DNA from: Streptomyces sp. CB01881
GTDB lineage: Bacteria > Actinomycetota > Actinomycetes > Streptomycetales > Streptomycetaceae
DNA length: 64,000 nt
NCBI RefSeq assembly: GCF_002953255.1
Contig: NZ_CP026498.1
Coordinates: 8,013,935-8,077,934 of the forward strand
Direction: 5' to 3'
Positions 32,929 through 41,966 of this stretch are shown one piece after another. Each line of letters starts with the position of its first letter. Position 1 is the stretch's first letter. Both the position numbers and the translations under genes were made by a program. The notes below the pieces were generated by a model that was not told the origin of the DNA, did not search any database, and saw nothing but the letters and a program-made list of their open reading frames with translations.

Positions 32929-35402
32929 CCTACGGCGCGATCACGCGCCACGGGCACCGGAGGAGCCGGGTGCGGCGCCGGCGCGCAGCCCTCCGGGGCG
33001 TGCTCGTCCTGGCCGGGAGTGCCGGGCTCGTGGGCCTCGCGGGCCGGTGTGACCTGCCCGGCCCGGCCCACCGGATGGGCCGGGTGCGCCTGGAGGCCGT
33101 CCCGTGCGGTCCGCGGGTCACGCGGCTCCCGGACACCCTCGGGGTCGCCCGCGCGGCCACCCTGCGGGTGGACCTGCGGAACGCGTCCCTGCCGGGCCCT
33201 GCCCTCCGGCGTCCCGGACACCGCAGGCGCCGGCACCCGGCCGGGCGCACCGTGGCCGCGGCCGCCGGCCGCACCGCCGGTACCGGCACCGCCGGCCTCG
33301 TCCGAGGCTCGCTCGGCCGCACTGCGATGCCCCTGCCCCTGACCGCGGGCTCCCGGCTGCGGGTGACCGTCCTCGGCCGCGGCGTGTTCCGCGGTGCGCA
33401 GGGGGCGGCCCGCTCCCGGACCGGCCTGCGCCGGAACCAGCGGCGGGCGGGCCGGACCGCGCCCGGCCCCCGGCTGTCCGGGGTGCGAGGGCTGCCCCGC
33501 CTGCTGGTGCGGGTAGGGCTGCGCGGCGCGCGTGTGGAACCCCGGCCCGGACGGCTGCCCGTGCTGGCCCAGCGGACCGTGCTGCCCCGGGTGTCCGGCG
33601 TGCCCGGTGTTCCCGGCCGCGAGCGGGTGCGCGGACGGCTGCCCGTGCTGGCCCGCCGGACCGTGCTGGCCGTGCTGGCCGTGCGGTGCCCCGCCCGCCG
33701 CGGTGGCGGCAGCGGCAGCCGCGGCATGGGCCGCGGCCGACTGCGGTACGGCGCCCGCCAGCCGGAGGTCGCCCGGGTGCACCGGGGCCGGGGTCGGCGA
33801 GGCCGCCCCCGGGCGCCGGGCCCGGTAGCTCGTCCGGTACGCGGCCGGCGAGACCCCGAGCTGGCGCCGGAAGTGCCCGCGCAGGGCCACCGGCGACCGG
33901 AACCCGCAACGGCGGGCCACGTCGTCGACCGACAGCTCCGAGGTCTCCAGCAGCCGCTGGGCCTGGAGCACCCGCTGGGTGATCAGCCACTGCAGCGGGG
34001 CGCTGCCGGTCAGCGTGCGGAACCGCCGGTCGAAGGTCCGCCGGCTCATGTAGGCCCGGGCCGCCAGCACCTCGACGTCGAACTGCTGGTTGAGGTTCTC
34101 CAGCGCCCAGGTGACCACCTCGGCCAACGGGTCGTTGCCGATCTCCTCCGGTAAAGACTGATCGATGTACTGGGCCTGTCCGCCGCCGCTGCGACGGCTG
34201 GGCACCACCAGGCGGCGGGCCAGCGCGTTGGCCGCCTCGGCGCCGTGGTCGCTGCGCACCACGTGCAGGCAGAGGTCGATGCCGGCGGCGGTGCCGGCCG
34301 AGGTCAGCACGTCGCCGTCGTCGACGAAGAGTTCACGCGGGTCGACATGGACCCGGGGGTAGCGCTTGGCCAGGGTCGGCGCGTACATCCAGTGCGTGGT
34401 CGCCGGGCGGCCGTCCAGCAGACCGGCGGCCGCGAGCACGAATGCGCCGGTGCAGAGCCCGATGATCCGCGCGCCCTCGTGGTGTGCCTTGCGCAGTGCG
34501 GTGATCGCCTCGACCGGCGGCGGCTGCGAGATCGAGCGCCAGGCCGGCACCACGATCGTGCCCGCCCGGGCGAGCGCCTCCAGCCCGTACGGCGCGGAGA
34601 GCGTGAGACCGCCGGTGGTGGCGAGCGGCCCCTCCTCCCCGGCACAGACCAGCAGGCGGTAGCGCGGGACCCCGGCGTCCTGGCGGTCGACGCCGAAGAC
34701 GGAGAGCGGGATGGAGCTCTCGAAGATCGGTGCGCCACCGAAGATCAGTACCGCGACGGTCTCGCGCCGGCGCCGGCCGGACAGCTTCCGGGGTGCGGCG
34801 GCCATCACCGCGGTCGAGGAGCCGTTCGCGCCGGGACCGCCGACCGGGCCGTGGCCGGCCGGACCGTAGCCGTTTCCGCCGAGTCCGAGCGGACCTGCCG
34901 CGATTGCGCCACCCGCCATGCCTCCTGACGCCGGTCCCGTCGGCGGAGAGGCCGGGGCGGGGCCGCCGGAGAAGGCGGGGAACGCCGCGTCCTGTCCGGG
35001 GTGGACGTGCTGGCCGTGTTGGCCCTGCTGTCCGGGGTGGCCCGGAGTGCCAGGATGGCCGGGAACCGACGGGCCCGCGTGCCCGCCGGACCCGCCGCCG
35101 TGCACGGGAACAGGATTGACCGAGGGTCGGCTGACGGATCGTCCACCCTGTTCCACGGCGGCCGAGAAGGCCCCTGTTCCGGCCGGTCCCGGTGCCGGGG
35201 AGGCAGCCGGGGCGGGCAGGGCCGATGCGGCCGCAGAGGTGTACGAGGGGTGCGGGGCGGCGCTGGAGGTGCCGGAGGAACGGGGGTTGGCAGCGATCGC
35301 CGAGGCGCCGGTGGCTCTCGGGGAGCGACCGGTGATACCGGCCACGGCCTGGCCGCTGTCAGGACCCGCGTCGCTCCTGCTCACCCTGCTCAAGGCGCTC
35401 AA
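32925..35402 (-). CDS. adpA: AdpA/BldH developmental regulator (AraC/GlxA type) with long low-complexity tails
   Basis: Central developmental and secondary-metabolism activator. Core: a DJ-1/PfpI-like dimerisation domain from about residue 205 (RKLSGRRRRETVAVL, then GLCTGAFVLAAAGLLDGRPA) and two AraC helix-turn-helix motifs (LAARAYMSRRTFDRRFRTLT, then DDVARRCGFRSPVALRGHF) near 440-530. The linker contains a TTA leucine codon (34152-34154), so translation needs bldA tRNA. Unlike the 400-residue S. coelicolor protein, this frame has about 200 extra N-terminal and 270 extra C-terminal residues rich in Gly, Gln, His and Pro. The start is uncertain: TTG 35402, TTG 35393 or GTG 35384; inner ATGs are at 34919 and 34805. 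Overlaps orn. Confidence 0.9.
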   Translation of the reverse strand: MSALSRVSRSDAGPDSGQAVAGITGRSPRATGASAIAANPRSSGTSSAAPHPSYTSAAASALPAPAASPAPGPAGTGAFSAAVEQGGRSVSRPSVNPVPVHGGGSGGHAGPSVPGHPGTPGHPGQQGQHGQHVHPGQDAAFPAFSGGPAPASPPTGPASGGMAGGAIAAGPLGLGGNGYGPAGHGPVGGPGANGSSTAVMAAAPRKLSGRRRRETVAVLIFGGAPIFESSIPLSVFGVDRQDAGVPRYRLLVCAGEEGPLATTGGLTLSAPYGLEALARAGTIVVPAWRSISQPPPVEAITALRKAHHEGARIIGLCTGAFVLAAAGLLDGRPATTHWMYAPTLAKRYPRVHVDPRELFVDDGDVLTSAGTAAGIDLCLHVVRSDHGAEAANALARRLVVPSRRSGGGQAQYIDQSLPEEIGNDPLAEVVTWALENLNQQFDVEVLAARAYMSRRTFDRRFRTLTGSAPLQWLITQRVLQAQRLLETSELSVDDVARRCGFRSPVALRGHFRRQLGVSPAAYRTSYRARRPGAASPTPAPVHPGDLRLAGAVPQSAAAHAAAAAAATAAGGAPHGQHGQHGPAGQHGQPSAHPLAAGNTGHAGHPGQHGPLGQHGQPSGPGFHTRAAQPYPHQQAGQPSHPGQPGAGRGPARPPLVPAQAGPGAGRPLRTAEHAAAEDGHPQPGARGQGQGHRSAAERASDEAGGAGTGGAAGGRGHGAPGRVPAPAVSGTPEGRARQGRVPQVHPQGGRAGDPEGVREPRDPRTARDGLQAHPAHPVGRAGQVTPAREAHEPGTPGQDEHAPEGCAPAPHPAPPVPVARDRAVG
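34152..34154 (-). promoter_or_regulatory. TTA codon (bldA-dependent translation point) in adpA
   Basis: A TTA codon in the interdomain linker (CAG TCT TTA CCG GAG). TTA is very rare in this genome, and its position in adpA matches the bldA target known from Streptomyces. No other TTA codon was noticed in the genes I read closely. Confidence 0.9.
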
Positions 35403-35814
35403 GCCCCCTCGGTGGTGTGGTGTGGTGGTGCGGCACTGCTAGCCAAGATCGAATCTATCGGGTGGACCGTTGCCGTTGTGACAAGTTCACCATCCGACGC
35501 TATGTCGACATGGCAATTTGGCGTGATGCATTCGATCACGAAGCGTGGCACCCGTCGACCCTTCTGGGAAGGGGGCCGGTGCAACGGTGGCTGGTTGTCG
35601 CGGGACTGGTCCTGGGGCGCCCGGCTTCGGCGTGCCCGGCCGGAGGGTCTGGGCTGCGACTTTGCCCAAGGGTGGGGGAGGCGCGCGAGATTGACCGAAA
35701 ATAGGCGGTGCACAGGAGGGCGCACGTAGGCCGAACCGTGCGCCTCCCGGGCTTCATCCGGCCAGTGCCGGGGCGGCAGGGCGACGATCGCCGGCTCGCG
35801 CTACCGTCCCTGGA
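35403..35814. promoter_or_regulatory. Upstream region of adpA
   Basis: 412 bases with a lower-GC core at 35440-35560 (for example GATCGAATCTATCGGG and TGACAAGTTCACCATCC) between divergent adpA and the GNAT gene. It should hold the adpA promoter and autoregulatory AdpA sites, but I cannot place them firmly; TGGCAATTTG at 35513-35522 is a weak AdpA-like match. TACCGT at 35802-35807 is the -10 box of the leaderless GNAT gene. Confidence 0.5.
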
Positions 35815-36618
35815 GTGGAGATCCTCAGCCGGCTCGAACAGGCCAACGACAACGCCGCCGCATTCTGGCTCGCCCAAGCCCGTACGCACGGCTGGCAACA
35901 GCTCATAACACCCCGGTTCACCGCCGTCCGCTGTGCCCGCACGGCGGACGACGCACACCGCATCGTGATCACGCGCCCCTACGACGATTCCGCGGTCCTC
36001 GAAGACGAGCTGGCGGCCCTCGTGCGCGAGTGGGCCACCGTCCGGCTCACCCTGGAAGACCCCTACAGCGGGCTGGACATGACGCGCCACGGCTGCGGGC
36101 ACGGCCGGGCCATGGCCGTGATGGTGCGCGAACCGGGCCCTCTCGACGCGCCCCTGCCCGGCTCGCTCCCGCGCTCCGGAGACCGGGACGGGGGGCCTCT
36201 GACGGTCGATGAGGTGCTGGACGCCGACGAGTTCGCCGAGGTCGAGCGGGCCGTGGTCGAGGGGTTCCCCATCACGGAACGACAGCCCTGGACCCGGGGC
36301 GGCATGCTGCCGGGGGACCTCCTCCGCGAACCGGGGTTCCGGGCCTGGCTGGGACGCATCGACGGCGTACCGGCCGGTGCCTCCCTCACCTACGACGACG
36401 GCCGCTCCACCGGGGTGTACTGGGTCGCGACGCTCCCCGACCACCGCTCCCGCGGCGTCGCCCGCGCCGTCCTGGAGACCGCGCTGGCCGCCGCCCGTTC
36501 CGACCTTCCGGCGACCCTCGTCGCCACCGAACTCGGCGAGCCGCTCTACCGCAAGCTCGGCTTCATCGAGCGGGGCCGCACGCACTGGTGGTCGCTGACC
36601 GGGCCGTCGGACGGGTAG
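35815..36618 (+). CDS. GNAT-family N-acetyltransferase with long N-terminal region
   Basis: 267 residues. The N-terminal 115 residues (ARTHGWQQLITPRFTAVRCA and so on) form a partner domain, followed by a GNAT domain with GVYWVATLPDHRSRGVARAV (acetyl-CoA loop R-S-R-G-V-A) and the end motif PLYRKLGFIERGRTHWW. The substrate is unknown. GTG 35815 fits a leaderless transcript: TACCGT at 35802-35807 ends seven bases upstream. The gene diverges from adpA. Confidence 0.88.
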   Translation: MEILSRLEQANDNAAAFWLAQARTHGWQQLITPRFTAVRCARTADDAHRIVITRPYDDSAVLEDELAALVREWATVRLTLEDPYSGLDMTRHGCGHGRAMAVMVREPGPLDAPLPGSLPRSGDRDGGPLTVDEVLDADEFAEVERAVVEGFPITERQPWTRGGMLPGDLLREPGFRAWLGRIDGVPAGASLTYDDGRSTGVYWVATLPDHRSRGVARAVLETALAAARSDLPATLVATELGEPLYRKLGFIERGRTHWWSLTGPSDG

Positions 36619-36900
36619 GCGCCTCCGAGGGGTGCTTGGAGGCTCCCGGGGTTTCCGGGGCTCCCCAGGGTCTTCCGGGTGCCTCCGGGTGGAGGCGACG
36701 CCTTGGTGGTCAGGGAGGGGTGGGGTGCGGCGGGTGGGCCGGCCCGGTGCTGGGCCGGCCCCCCTCGCAGGTTCCCGTGCCGTTCCTGCACTGGCTCCCG
36801 TGCAGGTGCCTGTGCCGGGCCCCGCGCCGCTGCTGCCGGGTGCGGCTGCTCCCGGATGCGGCAGGCCGGCGTCGGCCGCGGGCACGGGGTCCCGGTCACG
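36619..36900. other. Short convergent intergenic region
   Basis: 282 bases between convergent genes. It contains CTCCGGGTGGAGG-like inverted sequence near 36680 and GC-rich low-complexity DNA, and presumably the terminators of both flanking genes. No gene is seen. Confidence 0.35.
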
Positions 36901-38136
36901 TCACGGTGAGACCGCCGCTGCCTCTGCCGGGGGTGCGGCCGGACGCTGGCCGAACCACGCCGGCGGCTTGGCGAACCTCGTCCGCGCAGGGTGTTCCGCA
37001 GGGGCCGTGTGTGCAGGGGCGGGGTGCCCGGGGGAGGGGTGTGCACTGCCGGTGTGAGCGGTGGCGGTCTCACCGGCCGTGGCGGGAGCGCCGACGGCAG
37101 CGGGGTGGGAGGGCCGGTCGGCGCGGTCGGAGCGGACTCCGGCCCGTTCCGCGGCGCCCGACCGGTCCGCCGTACCGGTCGACCTCCCGCCGACGGGGCG
37201 GCCCTCTCCGGTGGCCGCAAATTCGCCGGAACGGTTTCGGACACCTACCTCCGCCGTCGAGCTCCGGGCACTGACGTCCTCGCCGTGCACGGGAACAGGC
37301 GCACGCCGGCCGTCAGGGGCGGACGCCGGGAACTGCGCGCCGGACCGCGCGCCCGGAAGCGCCGTCACCGTGCTCTTCCGGGACCGCGGGCTCCCGGCCT
37401 CCGCGCCGGTCGTCCTCCGTCGGGCCGCGCCGCCCGCCCGGATCCCCGGCCGCGGCGCCGGTGCGCTGCGTGCGGACAGGACCTGGCCGACGGCCTCCGG
37501 CAGGCCCGCCGCCTTGAGCGTCGGCCGGTAGCCGGGCTCGGCCCAGGGCCGGCCGTGGTGCAGCCAGACGCTGCGCAAGCCCGTGAGTTCCGCCCCCGCG
37601 ATGTCGGCGGGGGCGTGGTCCCCCACCATCCAGGTCTCCGCGGCCCAGTTGCCGGTGGGCGCGATGCCGCAGCGCTGCGCGGCGATCTCGAAGATCAGCG
37701 GGTCCGGCTTGACGCACTCCGCCTCCTCCGAGATGACCCAGCCGTCGACCAGCGGGCCGAGCCCGGTCCGGCGGATCTTCTCCAACTGGGGCCGGGTGTT
37801 GCCGTTGCTCACGATGCCGAGCGTCCACCCTGCCGCGCGCGCCGCCCGCAGCGCCTCGATGTTCCGGGAGGGACAGTGGATGTGGGAGTTGATGCCGCGT
37901 CGGTAGTGCGCGAGCAGGAATTCGAGGGAGTCGTCCAACCCGTAGCGGCGCTGAGCGGCGGACAGTACGGTGCTGCGCGGCACGTAGCCGCCGCCGTCGA
38001 TGGTGACGAGCCAGTCGAGATCGCCGGGCGGCAGTCCGCGTTCGGTCAGAAAATCCTGAGCCCAGGCCCGGAAAGCGGCATCCCTGGGGAGCAGCGTGTT
38101 GTCGAGGTCGAGCAGGAGCAGCGGCATGCCGAGCAT
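36901..38136 (-). CDS. HAD-superfamily hydrolase with long disordered C-terminal tail
   Basis: 411 residues. The first 230 are a HAD hydrolase of the REG-2/haloacid-dehalogenase-like kind: motif I LLLLDLDNTLLPRDAAF (nucleophile Asp in DLDNT), motif II TLGIVSNGNT, motif III Lys in ECVKPDPLIFE, and motif IV WMVGDHAPADIAGAE. It probably dephosphorylates a small metabolite. From about residue 235 the frame continues as 175 residues rich in Ala, Pro, Gly, Arg and Ser with no fold; the codons keep actinobacterial third-position bias, so the tail looks translated. Starts at ATG 38136 or 38127; no clear ribosome-binding site. Confidence 0.85.
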   Translation of the reverse strand: MLGMPLLLLDLDNTLLPRDAAFRAWAQDFLTERGLPPGDLDWLVTIDGGGYVPRSTVLSAAQRRYGLDDSLEFLLAHYRRGINSHIHCPSRNIEALRAARAAGWTLGIVSNGNTRPQLEKIRRTGLGPLVDGWVISEEAECVKPDPLIFEIAAQRCGIAPTGNWAAETWMVGDHAPADIAGAELTGLRSVWLHHGRPWAEPGYRPTLKAAGLPEAVGQVLSARSAPAPRPGIRAGGAARRRTTGAEAGSPRSRKSTVTALPGARSGAQFPASAPDGRRAPVPVHGEDVSARSSTAEVGVRNRSGEFAATGEGRPVGGRSTGTADRSGAAERAGVRSDRADRPSHPAAVGAPATAGETATAHTGSAHPSPGHPAPAHTAPAEHPARTRFAKPPAWFGQRPAAPPAEAAAVSP

Positions 38137-38614
38137 GGTGCCAGCGGCCGCGCGCATGCACCTGGCAAATGCCAGAGGCCGCCGCGAACCCGTGCCAATT
38201 GGCTGAAATGGATGCCGGCCCCGGCGGGGCGCCCATGCCTGCGGGAACAGCGGCCGGTGACGGGTGGCGACGGATCGTTGTCGATCCATGACAGTCCGGT
38301 CACGGTGTCCCGGTGGCCTGTTGCATCGCCCGGTTCGCTCAGTCAAGCTCCAGGGAACCTCCTTCGCCAGAGGGGGCGCGATCGTTCGCAGGCGGGGGGC
38401 GCACTGCGGTCGGCGGGCGCATCCTCCGTTCGCGGGAACCGAGGCGTTCGGAGGCTTCGCCGCTGGGCTGAGTCTCCCGCCCGTCGTACTCTGAAAGGAA
38501 TAGGTCACAAACGGTGGTGCTCGGCGAAGACCGACGTCGTCCCGTGGGCGGCCCTGCTGCCTGGGCAGCGTTGTCCTCTCCTTTCGGCCCATCTCCCTCG
38601 AAGAGCCTTGAGCC
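38137..38614. promoter_or_regulatory. 478-base divergent intergenic region
   Basis: Lies between the HAD gene and the universal stress gene. GC is lower than in flanking genes, and third-position bias is lost in every frame, so I see no gene here. AGGAATAGGTCACAAACGG around 38499-38516 is AT-richer and may include a promoter of the stress gene. The only supported translation signal is GAAGAGCC before ATG 38615. Confidence 0.4.
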
Positions 38615-39364
38615 ATGGCTGGTTTTGAGTCATCCCGACCGGTTGAGCCGGACGCGGTCCGCGGCACCGGCACAGCGGCCGGTGGAGTCGGTGGTGACGG
38701 CTGTGACGGCGGAGATCCAGGGGGAGAGCCGGTTGCCGTGGACGCTCGGGCCCTCAGCCGCATTCTTCGCAACATCGCGCGCCGGAGCCGCCCCGGTTCC
38801 CGCCAACGACGCGACCAGCACCGGGCCGACCCTGCGGAGCCGGCGGTGACGGGCCGCCTCGGTCCCGGGGCCGAACACCCGGGGGGTGCCGGCCTGCCGA
38901 GCGCGCCGGAGATCCAGGAGACGCCGGTCCTGTCCTGTGATCCCGCGTTCCAGCACGGTGTGGTGGTGGGTTTCGACGGCTCCCTGTCGAGCGAGCGCGC
39001 CCTCGCCTACGCGGTGGGCATGGCCCGTCGCTCGCAGTGCGGCCTGGTGATCGTTCATGTGGCCAACCGGCTGCCCGCCACGGTCTGGGCCGGCTGTGAA
39101 CCTCCCGTCTTCGTCGACCTCCCCGACCACCGGACCGAGATGCTCGGCCTGGAACTCGCCTGCGCGGACTTCCTTGCGGGTGTCCCCTGGGTCCTGGTCG
39201 AGCGGGGCGGCGACATCTGCCATGAGATCGAGGAGGTCGGGCGCGAGTACGCGGCCGACGCCATTGTGGTCGGCAGCACGCACGGCCTGCTCGGCAAGAT
39301 CTTCGGTTCGGTCTCCGGGCGGCTGGCGCGGCGGGCCAACCGCCCGGTGATCGTGATCCCCTGA
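38615..39364 (+). CDS. Universal stress protein (UspA family)
   Basis: 249 residues, with a single Usp domain in residues 113-249: GVVVGFDGSLSSERALAYAV (first strand and ATP-binding Asp), CGLVIVHVANRLP, and the C-terminal nucleotide loop VVGSTHGLLGKIFGSVSGRL (GxxG-x9-GS type, suggesting ATP binding), ending ANRPVIVIP. The N-terminal 110 residues are low-complexity and charged, and may be partly untranslated; ATG 38615 is used but the true start could be later. Usp proteins in actinomycetes respond to hypoxia and stationary phase. It is convergent with the acyl-CoA dehydrogenase gene. Confidence 0.85.
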   Translation: MAGFESSRPVEPDAVRGTGTAAGGVGGDGCDGGDPGGEPVAVDARALSRILRNIARRSRPGSRQRRDQHRADPAEPAVTGRLGPGAEHPGGAGLPSAPEIQETPVLSCDPAFQHGVVVGFDGSLSSERALAYAVGMARRSQCGLVIVHVANRLPATVWAGCEPPVFVDLPDHRTEMLGLELACADFLAGVPWVLVERGGDICHEIEEVGREYAADAIVVGSTHGLLGKIFGSVSGRLARRANRPVIVIP

Positions 39365-39385
39365 CGGCCCGACAAGTAGCGCGCC

Positions 39386-39535
39386 CCGATTGTCCGACCG
39401 GCCCCTGGCCGGCAGGCCGGGAAGCCGCCGACTCGGAACCCGGCGGATCCGGAAGTCGGCAGACAGGCCGGTCGCCGGCCCGGGAAGTCGGCTGACAGGC
39501 GGCCGGACAATCGGAAAGCAAGCCTTTTTCAGGCT
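39386..39535. repeat. Structured convergent intergenic element (nested repeats and terminator)
   Basis: An 11-bp perfect inverted repeat (CCGATTGTCCG at 39386-39396 with 39504-39514) encloses direct repeats of CGGGAAGTCGG-like units and several CCGGCC hairpins. AGCCT-TTTTC-AGGCT at 39521-39535 is a small hairpin next to the acyl-CoA dehydrogenase end. This is probably a bidirectional terminator region; the long-range pairing is unusual. Confidence 0.6.
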
Positions 39536-39554
39536 GTACGGGAGGGGTGGGTCC

Positions 39555-40745
39555 TCAGGACTGAACGCCCAACTCCCGGGCGATGAGCATGCGCTGGACC
39601 TCGGACGTGCCCTCCCCGATTTCGAGGATCTTGCAGTCGCGCCAGAAGCGCGCGACCGGGAATTCGTTCATGAAGCCGTACCCGCCGTGGATCTGGGTCG
39701 CCTCACGGGCGTTGTCGACGGCGGCCTCGGACGAGTACAGCTTGGCGATCGCGGCCTCCTTCTTGAACGGTTCGCCGTGCAGCAGCCGGGAGGCGGCGTC
39801 CCGCCAGGCCAGGCGGGAGGTGTGCGCGCGCATCTCCATGTCGGCGAGCTTGAACTGGATGGCCTGGTTGGCGCCGATCGGCCGCCCGAAGGCGCGGCGC
39901 GTACCGGCGTAGGCGACGGACTGGTCGACGCACCCCTGGGCCAGGCCGGTGGCCAGGGCTGCGATCGCGATGCGGCCCTCGTCGAGGATCCGCAGGAACT
40001 GGGCGTAGCCGCGGCCGCGCTCGCCCAGCAGGTTGGCCGCGGGGACGCGGCAGTCGGTAAAGGACAGTTCGCGGGTGTCGGATGCGTTCCACCCGACCTT
40101 CGAGTACTTCTTCGACACCTGGAACCCCGGGGTTCCAGCAGGCACGATGATGGAAGAGATCTCGCGCTTTGGCGAGGAGAATTCGCCCTCTTCACTCGAA
40201 CGAGCGATCGGTTCCGTGAGGGCAGTGACCGTGACCAGGCCGGTGATCTCGGTGCCGGAGTTGGTGATGAAGCACTTGGTGCCGTTGATGACCCACTCGT
40301 CGGTGGCCTCGTCGTACCGCGCCGTGGTGCGGGTCGCACCGGCGTCGGAGCCGCCCTCGGGCTCGGTCAGGCCGAACGCCCCGAGCATCTCGCCGGAGGT
40401 CAGCCGGGGCAGCCACTCGCGCTTCTGCTCCTCCGTCCCGAAGCGGTAGATCGGCATCGCGCCGAGCGAGACCGCGGCCTCCAGGGTGATCGCGACCGAG
40501 GAGTCGACGCGGGCGAGCTCCTCCAGCACGAGGCCGAGCGCGAAGTAGTCGCCGCCCATGCCCCCGTACTCCTCGGAGAACGGCAGGCCGAAGAGGCCCA
40601 TCCGCGCCATCTCCCGGACGATCTCGTAGGGGAACTCGTTCTGCTCGTAGAACTCGCCGATCTTCGGCGCGACCACGTCCTGGGCGAACTCGGCGACCGT
40701 CCGCCGCAGTTCCTCGTACTCGCTGTTCAGTCGGTGATCGAGCAT
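39555..40745 (-). CDS. Acyl-CoA dehydrogenase (probable branched-chain/isovaleryl type)
   Basis: 396 residues. An FAD enzyme that makes the alpha-beta double bond in acyl-CoAs. Signatures: FGLTEPEGGSDAGATRTTA (FAD/substrate signature 1), QIHGGYGFMNEFPVARFWRD (signature 2 region), and the catalytic base probably the Glu in KILEIGEGTSEVQRML. AGGAGG precedes ATG 40745. Together with HMG-CoA lyase and a biotin carboxylase pair upstream on the same strand, it fits leucine breakdown (isovaleryl-CoA dehydrogenase), or a broad short/branched-chain enzyme such as S. coelicolor AcdH. A hairpin separates it from the lyase gene. Confidence 0.92.
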   Translation of the reverse strand: MLDHRLNSEYEELRRTVAEFAQDVVAPKIGEFYEQNEFPYEIVREMARMGLFGLPFSEEYGGMGGDYFALGLVLEELARVDSSVAITLEAAVSLGAMPIYRFGTEEQKREWLPRLTSGEMLGAFGLTEPEGGSDAGATRTTARYDEATDEWVINGTKCFITNSGTEITGLVTVTALTEPIARSSEEGEFSSPKREISSIIVPAGTPGFQVSKKYSKVGWNASDTRELSFTDCRVPAANLLGERGRGYAQFLRILDEGRIAIAALATGLAQGCVDQSVAYAGTRRAFGRPIGANQAIQFKLADMEMRAHTSRLAWRDAASRLLHGEPFKKEAAIAKLYSSEAAVDNAREATQIHGGYGFMNEFPVARFWRDCKILEIGEGTSEVQRMLIARELGVQS

Positions 40746-40798
40746 GGTGATCCTCCTGGGGCCCGGCCGGGGTGGCCGCGGGCGTGATCGGGACAACC

Positions 40799-40829
40799 GT
40801 GTGCCGGTCGGATGGTGTGACCGGCACAC
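40799..40829 (-). terminator. Hairpin between HMG-CoA lyase and acyl-CoA dehydrogenase genes
   Basis: A perfect 11-bp inverted repeat (GTGTGCCGGTC at 40799-40809 with 40819-40829) and a 9-base loop within a 235-base spacer. It may reduce read-through into the dehydrogenase gene, so that gene may also have its own promoter. Confidence 0.6.
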
Positions 40830-40980
40830 GAAGTGCTGAGAGGGAAGGTGTCGTGCTGCGAGGGGAGGGGAGCCGGCCGGGCAACGCTGCGGCCGGCGCC
40901 GTAGCGGCGCGGGACGACGGAGGTTGCCGGGGCGCGTGGGGTCACGAAGGGGCGCTGGGATCTCCCGGCGCCCCCGCGCG

Positions 40981-41966
40981 TCAGCCCTGGTTCGCGCCGA
41001 GCAGCGCCTGGACGGTGCGGGACGGGCTGGGGCGGCCGAGCTGCCCGGCCATCCAGCCGCTGGCGGCGACCAGGGCACGGAGGTCGACCCCGGTCCGGAT
41101 GCCGAGTCCGTGCAGCATCCACACCAGGTCCTCGGTGGCCAGGTTGCCGGTGGCGCTCTTGGCGTAGGGGCAGCCGCCCAGGCCGCCCGCCGAGGCGTCG
41201 ACCGTGGTGACGCCGCTGCGCAGTGCCGCCAGCGTGTTGCTCAGCGCCTGGCCGTACGTGTCGTGGAAGTGCACCGCGAGCCGGCCGACCGGCACACCGG
41301 CCGCGGCGAACCCGTCCAGCAGCGCGGTGACCTGGCCGGGGGTGGCCACTCCGATGGTGTCGCCGAGGCTCAACTCGGTGCAGCCCATCTCCAGCAGCTG
41401 CCCGCCGAACCGGATCACCTGCTCGGCGGGCACCGGGCCCTCCCACGGGTCGCCGAAGCACATCGAGAGGTACCCGCGCACCCGGACCCCGGCCGCGGTG
41501 GCGCGTTCCACCACCGGCCGGAACATCGCCATCGCCTCGTCCGCCGAGCGGTTGAGGTTGCGGCGGGCGAAGGTCTCGGTGGCGCTGGCGAACACCGCGA
41601 TGTCGGCGGTGTGGTGGGCGAGCGCGCGGTCCAGCCCGCGCTCGTTGGGCACCAGCACCGGCAGGCGCAGCCCGGGGTGGCGCTCCGGCAGGCCGACGAG
41701 CCGGGGGACCAGCTCCTCGGCGTCGGCGAGCTGGGGCACCCACTTCGGGTGGACGAAGCTGGTCGCCTCGACGGTGTTCAGCCCGGCGGCCGCGAGCCGG
41801 GCGATGAACTCGGCCTTGACCTCGACGGGGACGAGGGCGCTCTCGTTCTGCAGTCCGTCGCGCGGCCCGACCTCGTGGATCCGGACCTCCTCGGGCAGGC
41901 CCGGGGCGCGGACGGGGTCGGGCAGGCCCAGGTCGAGGGCGTCGGGCTCGGGGGCGGCGGCGGTGC

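Noticed and set aside
35403..35814. Firm assignment of AdpA or gamma-butyrolactone receptor (ARE) operators upstream of adpA
   Set aside because: Only weak partial matches were found; without alignment I cannot separate them from chance.
38264..38494. 76-codon plus-strand ORF in the HAD/stress-protein spacer
   Set aside because: No codon bias, no ribosome-binding site, and a Cys/Arg-rich composition unlike local proteins.
39415..39515. Possible CRISPR array between the stress protein and acyl-CoA dehydrogenase genes
   Set aside because: The repeats are short, imperfect and unevenly spaced, with no spacer pattern and no cas genes nearby. They behave as hairpin-forming intergenic repeats.
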